A DNA stretch of 64,000 bases, taken from contig CALVUC010000004.1 of assembly GCA_944363395.1 (NCBI GenBank), positions 1 through 64,000 of the forward strand, written 5' to 3'. The notes below the pieces were generated by a model, which saw only the letters and a program-made list of their open reading frames with translations, was not told where the DNA came from and did no database searches. A program made the position numbers and the translations under genes. The DNA is from an uncultured Clostridia bacterium. GTDB taxonomy: Bacteria; Bacillota; Clostridia; Christensenellales; Borkfalkiaceae. This document shows positions 37,541-47,700 of this stretch, piece by piece. Position 1 is the stretch's first letter. Each line of letters begins with the position of its first letter.

Positions 37541-37745
37541 TGGACATTTTTGTACCTTTCGGCTTTGGTAGGGTGGGAGAGCGGCTTGGTCTGTCAAAGG
37601 CGCGCAGCAATTTTTAGATAACAAAAAGCAGACTTATCCGCACAAAATTCCTGCGCGTCCCTGTGCGGGCAGACCTTTGACAGACTGCGCCTTGCTCTCC
37701 CTGTTTTGGGGTGCGCCGAAAGGTACGGAAGCACCAAAATTGTCC
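37541..37745. repeat. Long imperfect inverted repeat upstream of the serine recombinase
   Basis: Arms of about 60-70 bp share exact blocks in inverted order: GTACCTTTCGGC (37552-37563 / 37715-37726), GGGAGAGC (37575-37582 / 37694-37701) and GTCTGTCAAAGG (37589-37600 / 37674-37685), with GGACA at both outer ends. The centre is at about 37,637. The blocks are kept while the intervening bases differ, as expected for a conserved protein site or folded DNA. Confidence 0.7.
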
Positions 37746-37870
37746 CGCTTCCGTTGGGGTTTTGTATCGGTATCATTTGGGTTTTGTCGGGAAACGGTAA
37801 AGCTCCCGTGCCTGTTATTCCCTGCCGTAAAGGTGTATGCTATAAGCAAAAAATTTTGGAGGTGCCCATT

Positions 37871-39421
37871 TTGAAAACAGCAGTCATCTATGCCAGATAT
37901 TCATCTGACAGCCAGACAGAACAGTCCATCGAAGGACAAGTCCGCGTCTGCAAACAGTTCGCGGAAAAGAACGATCTTCTCGTCGTCGATCAGTATATCG
38001 ACAGGGCGACGACGGGAATGAACGACAACCGCGCGGCATTCCAGCAAATGCTGCGCGACAGCAAGCGACGGCAATGGAGCGTGGTCATCGTTTACAAACT
38101 CGATCGGTTTGCCCGCAACAAGTACGAATCGGTCGTCAACCGAAAGAAACTGACGGACAACGGCGTGGAGTTGGTCTCCGCAATGGAAAATATTCCCGAT
38201 ACGCCCGAGGGCAAACTCTTTCTTGCCGTCATCGAAGGCTTCAACGAATACTTTTCGGAAGACCTCAAACAGAAAGTCAACCGTGGTCTGCGGGAGAGCT
38301 GGCTCAAAGGGAATGCGACAGGCGGAAGAGATATCTTCGGATGGGACTTGAAGGACAAGAAGTATCACATCAACGAAGCGGAAGCCGAAGTCGTCCGCGA
38401 GATATTCCGAAAGTACGCGCAGGGCTATAAAGCGCAAACCATCGCTGACGATCTGAAAGAAAAGAATTTCCGCCGCAAGAACGGGAAGTTCATCACGCAC
38501 AAATTCGTATATAAGGTTCTGCACGATAAACGCTATACGGGCGTCGTTACGCACAAGGGCGAAGATTACGACAAAGTCTTCCCCGCGATCATTTCAAAGG
38601 AGTTGTGGACGCAAGTGAACGCCATCAATGAAGAAAACAAGAATGCGCCGGGGCGCAAGAAGGAAATGTTCGACTACATCCTTTCGGGAAAGCTCATCTG
38701 CGGAAAATGCAAGCACAGGATGGTCGGCGAAAGCGGCACGAGCAAGACGGGGGAAATCCATTACTACTATTCCTGTCTCTCCAAACGCCGCAAGCAGGAA
38801 GATTGCGACTGCAAAGCCGTTAAAAAGCAGATCCTGGAAGATTACGTCATCCAAGCAACGGTTGCAATGCTGCGCAGGAACAGCATCATCACGCAGATCG
38901 CGGAGACCGTCGTCAAGGTACACGAAAAGATGATGCAGGACGATTCTGGTTTGCAGATCCTGCTGCAAAAGCGGGACGATGCCAAAAAGGCGGCAGACAA
39001 TATCGTCAAAGCCATCGAACAGGGTATCATCACCGATTTTACAAAGGACAGGCTCAACGGTTTACAGGCGGAACTCAACGAATTGGAGATCGAGATCAAC
39101 AAGGCAAAGCAGAAATCATACGCTCACTTGTCCGTCGAGGAAGTGGAGAAATTCCTGCTTTCCAAAGTCTTTGAGGATCCCGACGACATCAAGGTTCGCA
39201 AACTGCTCGTGAATACTTTCGTACGGGAAGTCATTTGGTACGGCGACCATATGGTCATTACATACAACTTCCAGGAACGGTTCTCCACGGAGTGCTTTTC
39301 CAAGTCGTATGTAGAGGATATCGAAAAGCAGGTCGGGGAATGTTCCCGATCTGCGTCTTCTTTTCCTTTGAGTTCGTACAAAGTCACCCAATCGGCGCCA
39401 AATGAGAATGAGGGCGCGTGA
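37871..39421 (+). CDS. Large serine recombinase
   Basis: A 516-residue large serine recombinase. The N-terminal resolvase domain starts TAVIYARYSSDSQTEQSI, where S11 (R9-x-S11) is the expected nucleophile, and has VVIVYKLDRFARN. The recombinase domain follows (GRDIFGWDLKDKKYHINEAE). A zinc ribbon (CGKCKHRM...SCLSKRRKQEDCDC) and a coiled-coil arm (LQAELNELEIEINKAKQ) complete it. Such enzymes move phages and elements by attP x attB recombination. I chose TTG 37871 because GGAGGTG stands 6 nt upstream and MKTAVIYARYS is the family start; the upstream in-frame extension is not credible. Its terminator overlaps its stop. Confidence 0.95.
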   Translation: MKTAVIYARYSSDSQTEQSIEGQVRVCKQFAEKNDLLVVDQYIDRATTGMNDNRAAFQQMLRDSKRRQWSVVIVYKLDRFARNKYESVVNRKKLTDNGVELVSAMENIPDTPEGKLFLAVIEGFNEYFSEDLKQKVNRGLRESWLKGNATGGRDIFGWDLKDKKYHINEAEAEVVREIFRKYAQGYKAQTIADDLKEKNFRRKNGKFITHKFVYKVLHDKRYTGVVTHKGEDYDKVFPAIISKELWTQVNAINEENKNAPGRKKEMFDYILSGKLICGKCKHRMVGESGTSKTGEIHYYYSCLSKRRKQEDCDCKAVKKQILEDYVIQATVAMLRRNSIITQIAETVVKVHEKMMQDDSGLQILLQKRDDAKKAADNIVKAIEQGIITDFTKDRLNGLQAELNELEIEINKAKQKSYAHLSVEEVEKFLLSKVFEDPDDIKVRKLLVNTFVREVIWYGDHMVITYNFQERFSTECFSKSYVEDIEKQVGECSRSASSFPLSSYKVTQSAPNENEGA

Positions 39422-39434
39422 TGCGCCCTTTTTT
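39411..39434 (+). terminator. Intrinsic terminator overlapping the recombinase stop
   Basis: Stem GGGCGC (39412-39417) with GCGCCC (39423-39428), loop GTGAT, then six T's. Confidence 0.8.
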
Positions 39435-39586
39435 CATGTCTCGTTTCGCGCTTGCGCCGAGGCCGTTCCCTGCACTTTCGCAACGCGTCCGATGGATACG
39501 AAAAGAACGCGCCGTAACGCATAAGTAACGCGTTTTTTTCTTACGGCTGCGACAAAGTGTGATATCATGAAGGCGGGAGGGATCGT

Positions 39587-40300
39587 ATGCAGTTTCACGA
39601 ACGCTTGAAATTATACCGCAGGGGAAAGGGGCTCACACAGGAAGAGCTTGCAGAAAGGCTTTATGTGAGCCGCAGCGCGGTCGCCAAGTGGGAGAACGGG
39701 CTCGGGCTCCCGAACGCCGAAACGCTGAAAGAACTCGCTGCCTTTTTCGGGGTCACGCAGCAGGAACTGCTGTCCGACCGTGAGACGGAGGCGATCATCG
39801 TTGAGAAGAACGGCAGGCTCTCGCGGCAAAAAAAGTGGCTGATCGGGCTCGGCTGCCTTGCTGCCGTGCTGCTCGCCGCCGCGATCTTTCTCGGAGTGTT
39901 TTTGCCTCGCGCAGACCGGTCGGACATCGTCGGCGGGGGAGACGTGGAAATATCGGGGATCGAGGCAAGTTTTCATGCGGAATATGAGACATTGAAAGGG
40001 GACGTCCCTTTGAAAGTCTATCACCTGAAAGCGGGCGAAACGTATGAATTTTATGTGCGTCTGCTCCATCGCGGGAGCCGTGACGTAAGTTTGGGAAAGG
40101 GCAGCGTCAGGATCTACTTCGATACGCAGTTCTTTTCGTTGGACGAAGGCGAATATTGGGAGGAGCCCGACCGCGACGCAACGCCCGCGGAGGAATATCC
40201 TTTTTATTTGACCTGTTCCGACCGGGCGGCATATACCGAGATCTTCGTGACCGCGGGAGAGTATTGGTGCAAAGCGGCGGTCGTGATCGAAGCGGCGTAA
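39587..40300 (+). CDS. XRE-family regulator with membrane-anchored sensor-like domain
   Basis: A 237-residue protein. Residues 5-60 are a helix-turn-helix of the Cro/CI (XRE) type (LTQEELAERLYVSRSAVAKWENG). A single membrane helix follows at ~84-106. The remaining ~130 residues should lie outside the membrane and look beta-rich. DNA binding therefore seems linked to sensing at the envelope. The target genes are unknown; the neighbours are a membrane protein and the surface subtilase. GGGAGGGATCGT precedes the ATG. A TATCAT box (39563-39568) lacks a good -35. The 39435-39586 gap shows nothing else. Confidence 0.85.
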   Translation: MQFHERLKLYRRGKGLTQEELAERLYVSRSAVAKWENGLGLPNAETLKELAAFFGVTQQELLSDRETEAIIVEKNGRLSRQKKWLIGLGCLAAVLLAAAIFLGVFLPRADRSDIVGGGDVEISGIEASFHAEYETLKGDVPLKVYHLKAGETYEFYVRLLHRGSRDVSLGKGSVRIYFDTQFFSLDEGEYWEEPDRDATPAEEYPFYLTCSDRAAYTEIFVTAGEYWCKAAVVIEAA

Positions 40301-40343
40301 ACGGACGGCGCAGCCCGTGGCGCGGCGGGTGCGGGCTGCGGAG

Positions 40344-40369
40344 AAAGGGCGGGAAACCGCCCTTTTTTT
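40344..40369 (+). terminator. Intrinsic terminator after XRE gene
   Basis: Stem AAAGGGCGG (40344-40352) with CCGCCCTTT, loop GAAA, and seven T's. Confidence 0.85.
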
Positions 40370-40384
40370 GCTGCGGCGGAAGGG

Positions 40385-40413
40385 TTGAAAAATGCCGCAA
40401 AGTGTGCTATCAT
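40385..40413 (+). promoter_or_regulatory. Promoter of the 300-residue membrane protein gene
   Basis: TTGAAA (40385-40390), a 17-bp spacer and TATCAT (40408-40413). Confidence 0.7.
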
Positions 40414-40434
40414 ATCTTGCAAAGGAGGGAAGCG

Positions 40435-41337
40435 ATGCGCCGGCTGTTCGCGTTTTTCAAAGACCCGCCCGTGTGGTTTGTCGCCGTATGGGACGCGGGG
40501 ATGCTCGCGCTCGTCGCGGCGTCCGTCATCTTGTCTGCGGCGGATAAGACCGCGCCCGCCGCCTGCGCGGTGTATGCGCTTGCGGCTCTTTCGCTGGCTT
40601 ACGCGGCATACACCGCCGTCCGCGTGCTGCCCCGTGCGGTACGCGATACGGGGGAACGTATGCGCAGATCTCCTGCCGTCGACCGTTTTCTGCGCGATTA
40701 CGGGCTGCGCACTTTTTTGTTTGCGGGGCTCTCGTTTTTGTTCAACGCCGCCTATGTCGTCGGCAACGTCGCCGCTGCCGTGATATATTCTTCGGCGTGG
40801 TATTGGTCGATGGCGGCATATTATTTTTCGCTCGGCTGCATCCGCGCCGGCGTGATCCTTGCTGCGCGGCAGGCGCAGAGGAAATATCCAAAGGAGGAAG
40901 TGCTCCGTTTGGCGCGGGAGCGCATCTTTCTCGGCTGCGGCATCGCGCTGCTCGCATCGGAAGCCGCGCTCGCGGCGGCGATCGTTCAGATCACGTTTGC
41001 GGGCAATGTCGCGCCGTCCGTGACGCTTGCGGTCGCGACGGCGGCTTATACCTTTTACAGGGTCGCCGCATCCGTCTTTCATTTTGTGCGCGCAAGGCGG
41101 CGCGCGGACCGCGCGGTGCAGTGCCTGCGCAACCTCAACGTCGTGGCGGCGCTCGTTTCGCTGTATTCGCTGGAGATCGTGCTCTCCCGCGGGGGGATGC
41201 CGGCAGCCTTCCACGCCGTCGTCGGCGCGGGAGTGTGCGCCGTCAGTCTTGCACTCGGCGTTTATATGACCGCGGCGGCGGCAAGGGCGCTCGGGCGGGC
41301 GCGGAAAGGGGGGTTTGCGGCGCCCCGAGACAAATAA
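40435..41337 (+). CDS. Polytopic membrane protein of unknown function
   Basis: A 300-residue protein that is mostly hydrophobic. About seven to eight membrane segments can be read (for instance WFVAVWDAGMLALVAASVIL, CAVYALAALSLAYAAYTAV, FLFAGLSFLFNAAYVVGNVA and VGAGVCAVSLALGVYMTAA). Short arginine-rich cytoplasmic loops (VRARRRADRAVQC) separate them. I recognise no family or catalytic motif. The start is ATG 40435 with AAGGAGG nine bases upstream. It has its own promoter and lies between an envelope regulator and a giant surface protein. Confidence 0.75.
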   Translation: MRRLFAFFKDPPVWFVAVWDAGMLALVAASVILSAADKTAPAACAVYALAALSLAYAAYTAVRVLPRAVRDTGERMRRSPAVDRFLRDYGLRTFLFAGLSFLFNAAYVVGNVAAAVIYSSAWYWSMAAYYFSLGCIRAGVILAARQAQRKYPKEEVLRLARERIFLGCGIALLASEAALAAAIVQITFAGNVAPSVTLAVATAAYTFYRVAASVFHFVRARRRADRAVQCLRNLNVVAALVSLYSLEIVLSRGGMPAAFHAVVGAGVCAVSLALGVYMTAAAARALGRARKGGFAAPRDK

Positions 41338-41744
41338 AAACTATTATTGCAGGCGATACTGAAAGGGGGTGCGGCGGCGTCGGCACGCCCCGTCAAGCCC
41401 TTTTGTAAGACGCTTTATAAAGGACTGTTATCAGAAGTATAAGTTTTTTTTAACCTTTGAATTTTGTGAAAGGGCGGTAAAATACTTTTTTTCACTTCGT
41501 GTTTGATATATAATGATTTTGTAACATTGGCATATTTTTTTGAATTATGTCGAAAGCATAACAGGGCGTCGCGCCCGATCGCAGTTTTTGCGGTAAAACG
41601 CAGCGTTTCCGGGGAGAAATATCTCCCGGGAAGCCTTTTTCGTGTTATCGGCTCCGTTTGTGACGGAATTGTGCGCGGAAGGTGAACGTTTTTTCGCAGA
41701 AGGGCGGCGTGCGGCGCCGGTAAAACCAACGGAGGCTTAGAGCA
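41338..41744 (+). promoter_or_regulatory. Promoter region and long leader of the giant surface protein
   Basis: No gene is seen. TATAAT at 41509-41514 is the best -10, with only a T-rich -35 region, giving a leader of ~225 nt. Within it a hairpin TTCCGGGGAG (41607-41616) with CTCCCGGGAA (41623-41632), one mismatch, is followed by GCCTTTTT (41633-41640) and resembles a terminator. The leader could be an attenuator. No known riboswitch class recognised. Confidence 0.4.
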
Positions 41745-44700
41745 GTGAAAGCAGCAATCAGAAGGCTACTCGTATCCGTGTCCGCGCTTGCGATGGCGGG
41801 ATGTCTCGGGGTGTCGGCGGCTTGCGCGTCGCCCTCGCAGATGTCGGGGACACAGACGGGAGAAGCGCAGACGGGCAGCGAGAAGATCATCGACGTCACG
41901 GAGACGCTCGGCGACCGGCTCCACGAGAAGCAGGACCTCAACGAGGATCTGCTGGTATCCCCGTCCGCGCAGGTCAGGACCAAGAGCGACGGCACGCGCA
42001 GGGTCATCGTGGAGATGAACTCCCAATCCATGCTCGACGTGTATCTCGGCAGTTCTTCCGTACAGAGGAGATACGCCGACTTTACCGCGTATGTGAACGG
42101 GACGGAGGGCAACTCCTATGCGTCCTCGCTGGAGCGCGAGCAGAGCGGGTTCCTCGCATCCCTGCGCAACAGCTCCATCGAGTATGAGCTGCGTCACAGC
42201 TATACGTCCGTCCTCAACGGCGTCTCCATCGTCGTCAAGGACGAGGACGTTGCCGCGCTCGAATCGATGTCGTGCGTCAAGAACGTCATCTATTCCGAGG
42301 TGTATTCCGTGCCGCAGGCAGCGGTGACGGAAAACGTCGTCAGCGTGTACGATACGGGTATCTACGACTCTTCGGACGTCGCCTATCAGGGCGAAGGGCA
42401 GCTCATTGCCGTGCTCGATACGGGCTTTGACAAGAGCCATGCCGCGTTTCAGGAAATGCCCGAGGTGCAGAAGCTCACGAAGGAGCAGGTCGAAGCCAAC
42501 ATGGACAACCTTGCGGCGAGCACGCAGGGCAGCGCCATCACGGTGGATGACGTCTATTATAACGAAAAGGTCCCGTTCGCATACGACTATGCGGACAACG
42601 ATCCCGACGTGTTCCCCAAGCTCTCCTCGCACGGGCATCACGTCGCGGGCATCATCGCGGGCAAGGACGAGAGCGTCACGGCGGACGACGGCGAGGCGTT
42701 TGAAAACGGCGAGACCTTCCTCGGCGTCGCGCCCAACGCGCAGCTCATGATCTGCAAGGTGTTCCCCGATCTCGAGGACGGCACCGAGGGCGGCGCGGAG
42801 ACGGACGACATCATCGCCGCGCTCTCCGACTGCATCACGCTCGGCACCGATATCATCAATATGTCCCTCGGCGTCTCGTGCGGGTTCTCGCGCGAACTGG
42901 ACGAGGACGCGGTCAACGAAGTGTATGACAAAGTGTACGAAGCGGGCATCAACCTCGTCGTGGCGGGTTCCAACTCGGGCAGCTCGGCGCAGGGCGGCGC
43001 ATACGGCACGACCAACCTGACGGAAAATCCCGACAGCGGTACCGTCGGCTCGCCTTCGACGTACGCAGGCTCGCTCTCCGTCGCCTCCATTTCGGGACAG
43101 AAGTCCTCGTACATGGAGCTAGACGACGGTACGGCGGTCTATTTCAACGAATCGAGCAACGCTGCCGCAGAGCAGGGCGATTTCGTCGCGGAGCTGCTCG
43201 GCAGCGCGCAGGACGGCACCTTCAATTTCGTCGTCGTCCCCGGCTACGGCAGGTCGAACAACTATACGGCGGCGGTCCGCCGCGCGCTTGCGCAGGGCAA
43301 CTGCATCGCGGTCGTCTCCCGCGGCGAGACTTCCTTCGAGGAAAAGCAGCGCCTCGCCTATGAGAACGGCGCGATCGCCTGCATCATCTATAACAACCAG
43401 TCGGGGCGTATCAGCGCTTCGCTCGGCACGGGCAAGGAGATCCCCACCTGTACGGTCACGGCGGACATCGGCAGGGCGCTCGTCGACCGCGGACAGGGGA
43501 CCATTTACCTCAATAAGGACTACAAGGCGGGTCCCTTCATGTCCGACTTCTCGGCATGGGGCCCCACGCCCGATCTCAAGATCAAGCCCGAGATCACGGC
43601 GCACGGCGGCGAGATCACGTCCTCCGTCGTCGGCGGGTACAGCATTTACAGCGGTACGTCGATGGCTTCGCCCAACATGGCGGGCGCCGTCGCGCTGCTG
43701 CGTCAGCACGTCGAAGAGACGTACGGGCTCACGGGAAGGGACCTCGCCGACCGCGTCAATTCCCTTCTGATGAGCACGGCGACCATCGTCAACGACGAGA
43801 GGGGGCTTCCCTACTCCGTCCGCCGTCAGGGCGCGGGGCTGGGCGACATCGGCAAGGCGATCGCGAGCGACGCCTACCTGTATGTCGAAAACAACTCCAA
43901 GCCCAAGCTTGAACTCGGGGACGATCCCGAAAAAGAGGGCATCTATACGATGGAGTTCCACGTTGTGAACACCTCTTCCGAGCAGAAGAGCTACACGCTG
44001 GACGCCATCGTCATGACGGAGAGCGTCTCCATCGACAATATCACCGTCGCCGAGCAGAGTTATATGCTCGACAAGGCGGAAAAGGAATTTTACGTCAACG
44101 GCGAGTACACCGCGGACGGCACTCTCACGCTTGCGGCGGGCGAGGACGCGGCGATCGGCGTCACCGTCGCGCTCACGAGCGAGGAGAAGGCGTATCTCGA
44201 CGCCAACTTCAAGAACGGGATGTACGTCGAGGGATATATCACGCTCGACGATGCAAACGAGGCGGGCGTCGACCTGTCCATCCCTTATCTTGCGTTCTAC
44301 GGCGACTGGCTGCAGGCGCCCGTCTTTGACGCGACCGTCTACGAAGTGAGCGCGGACGCGCACAACTCGGCGATCAAGGAAGAGGACAAGACCATCGCGG
44401 CGGTCTACGAATCCGTCGTCATCGGCAGATATTACGAGGGTTCGGAGACCTATCTTCCCCTCGGTCAGTACGTCTACGACCTGCCCGAAGGACAGGAGGA
44501 CAGCGGCGTCGTCGCCTCCACCGACAAAGTCGCCGTCGGCAAGAGCCAGTACGGCGTGTACGAGTTCTACGCCGTCTACTTCGGTCTGCTGCGCGGCGTA
44601 CAGTATATGGACGTCACGATCGAGGACTCCGTTTCGGGCGAGGTCATCTGGCAGGATACCATCGTCAACTCGGGCAAGGCGTATTCCTCTTCGCCCGGCT

Positions 44701-47700
44701 ATGCGGAGATCGGGCTGCGCCCCGACGAGTACGGGCTCAAGAACAATACGCAGTACACCGCGACCTTCACGGCGCGCAACTACTACGGCGGCAGAGCGGC
44801 GGAGGAGCAGACGCAGACCTTCACCTTCTACGTCGACTATGAAGCGCCCGTCGTCTATGACAGCAATATCCGTTATGAGTACGATCCCACGGATATGACC
44901 AAGGTGCGCAGCGCCTATCTCGATCTGTATATCTACGACAACCACTATGTCGAGGGCGTACAGCTCTTCTCCTACGAAGAATCCAACAGCGACGTCGACT
45001 GGGCGACCGAAGAGGCGGGCTCCGTCGACTGGCTCACGACCTATTCCCTTCCCGTCGACAGCACCAAGGGCGCGGTCAACAGGGTCACCGTCGAGATCAC
45101 CGACTGGCTCGACCGCTTCATGAGCGTCGAAGGGCAGGAGGGCAAGTACATCGGCGTCCGCGTCGATGACTACGCGCTCAATTCGGGCGCATACCTCGTC
45201 GAGTTCCGTCAGCCCGAAGTCAACAAGGTCGACGTCGTCGCCAAGTATGTGAACGCCGACGGCGAGAGAGTGGAGAGCTCCATCGACGGACAGACCATCG
45301 TCATGAACGCGGGCGACGCGCTCAACCTCACCGACGGCACGGGTTCCCTGGAGATCGGCGGGTTCTCGGCGGTGGCGGACTTCGAGGTCGAAGTCTACAA
45401 CTACGCGACGTACGCCTGCTCGCACATCGATGCGCACGGCGTCCAGTGCTCCTTTGTCTACGACGAGCATACGGGTCTCACCTATGCGAGCGGCGACTAT
45501 TATTACGATGCGGAGAGCGGCACGGTGCGCGTGCTCTCGGGCTCGTCCCTTCCCGAGGGATATCCCGCGGGGACGCTGTTCACGGACATCTGCGCGCAGT
45601 CTTCGGGCTCCGGGTACGAGAGCCGTCACTTCGTCTGCCCCGCGTGCGGCAGCGAAGCGCAGTTCACCTACAACAAGCGCAACGACGAGATCGTCTTTGA
45701 CAACTTCACCAAGACGTCGGCGGATCCCATGATCCATGACGTGCTCTGGGAGAGCGGCGACGAGAACGTCGTCCGCGTGGACAACGGCAGGCTGTATGCC
45801 GCGGGCGAGGGGACGGCGACCATCAGCGCCTATGCGCCCGGCGCCGCAGATTATCCTTATCCCATCGATTCGGACGGCGGCAAGGCGTTCACCTTCACCG
45901 TCCGCGTCACGGGCGCGGCGGGTACGCCTCAGCTCGAAGGGCTCACCGTCGGCTCGTACGACGACCTCACGCTCGGCGTCTCGCGCACCGTCAACTCCAA
46001 CTCCATTTCGGTCGACAACGGTTCCGAACTCGTGCTCTATCCCGAGTTCGAGCCCTGGTATCTGGAGAGCATCCCCAACCTTACCTGGGCGTCGAGCGAT
46101 CCCACCGTGCTCGAGATCCTCGAGTCGGACGCATCGCACGCACGCGTCATCTGTAAGAAAGAGGGTGTCGCGGAGATCTATCTCAACGCGGGCGCCGTGC
46201 TCTCGACCTTCTATGTGACCATCGGCGAAGAATACACCGTATTCAGCTACTATTGCTATGCCTACAAGGGTCCCGGGTATTCCGACAAGTATGTGGACGA
46301 GAACGGCGAGACGCGCAACATCCTCGTCGTCCCCGCCAACCTCGGCATTTCCAACCTCGGATACATGGTGGCAACGCGCGAAGGTCCCTTCTTTGAAAAC
46401 AAGGACATCGACACCGTCATCATCCCCGAGGGCGTGACGACGCTGGGGCTTTCCTGCTTCGAGAACTCCTCCGTCCGCCGCATTTTCCTGCCCTCCACGC
46501 TCATCACCATGTCCTACAACGCCTTCCGCGGCTGCGAAAACCTCGAGGAGGTCATCTGGTACGACGCGAGCGAGGACAACAAGAACGGGCTCACCTACGA
46601 TGCGGACAACAACAGCTATCAGGTGGACGGCGTCACCGTTTCGGGGACCGTCACCGAGAACCGCACGACGTGGGACAAGTTCTTTGCACGGACGAGCGAG
46701 GAATGCACGGCGCAGAGCCTCGTCGTCGGTTCGGACGGCTTCCGCGGCTGCGTGCGCCTTTCGACCTTTGATTTCAGCCGCACGACCGGTATCTACGACT
46801 ATGCCTTCGAAGGTTGCGTCAGCCTGACCGAGGCGGATCTTACCGGGCTTCGCTTCGGCAGCGCGGGCGCCTTCTACGGCGCGGGGCTTGAGAACGTCAC
46901 GCTGAGCAAGGACACGCAGCTCAACGCCGATATGTTCTCGGGCACGGCGGTGGAGAGCATCGACTACTATGCTTCCTCCGTTCCCGCCTACGCCTTCCGC
47001 GGAATGACGGGGCTTCGTTCCGTCACCTTCCACAATGCGCTCTCCTCCATCGGGACGCGCGCGTTTGCGGGTTGCGGCGCGCTTGCGGAAGTGACGTTCG
47101 CGGACGGCGCGGAATGCGCGCGCATCGGCGACGGTGCGTTCGAGGACTGCGCGGCGCTCGCATCCTTCGATCTTCCCGCAGGGCTCACCGCCATCGGCGA
47201 CGGCGCGTTTGCGGGCTGTACCGTCCTTGCGCAGGTGACGCTGGACGGCGGCGACAAGCTCGCCTCTCTCGGCGACGACATTTTCTCGGGCTGCTCCGTC
47301 CTCGGCAGCATCTCGCTGCGCGGCGCGAGCGAGTACTACGACACCGTCACGGCGGCGGGCGGGTACGCCATGCTCGTTGCTTCGGACGGCACGCCCGTGC
47401 TCCTTCCTCCCGCATATCCTGCGGCGCAGAGCGGCTCGACGATCACGGTCGGGGAGGGGCTGCGCGTCATCTCCGCTCAGTCCTATGCGGGCAACGCTTC
47501 GCTTGCCGGCAAGACGCTCGTCATCGCGGACGGCGTCGAGGTCATCGAAGCGGGCGCCTTCCGCGGGACGGGCATCGAGAAGGTCATCCTTCCCGCAAGC
47601 GTCAAAACCGTCGGCGCGGGCGCGTTTGAAAACTGCACGGCGCTCACGTCCGCCCTTCTCCTGTGCGATCTTTCCGCCATCCCTGAGGGGATGTTCCGCG

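Larger units (their letters stand above)
36857..37870. other. 1-kb non-coding region of the mobile element with repeats and hairpins
   Basis: No convincing gene. From left to right: GCTGATA/TATCAGC (36947-36963); four copies of TTTGAAAA at 36928, 36987, 37025 and 37111; hairpin GAAAGGTG/CACCTTTC (37194-37220); a two-part hairpin (37244-37304); and the long inverted repeat (37541-37745). The region lies between the divergent Rep-like operon and the serine recombinase, so it must hold their promoters, and could hold a replication origin or an att site. Confidence 0.6.
26940..39434. mobile_element. Integrated mobile element with chaperone cargo, two recombinases and an HUH Rep-like gene
   Basis: The stretch starts at the tRNA-Ser 3' end and runs to the terminator after the serine recombinase. 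It is visibly richer in A+T than the flanks and holds typical mobile genes: a tyrosine integrase, an HUH Rep-like protein, small sigma-like helix-turn-helix proteins and a large serine recombinase. The chaperone operon is the cargo. No relaxase, coupling protein or transfer gene is seen, and I found no copy of the tRNA 3' end at the right side. The region could be one element or two nested ones. The right boundary is approximate. Confidence 0.75.

Noticed and set aside
39422..39586. Search for a copy of the tRNA-Ser 3' end at the right end of the element
   Set aside because: No stretch resembling the T-arm/acceptor sequence is seen by eye, so I do not annotate attL/attR.
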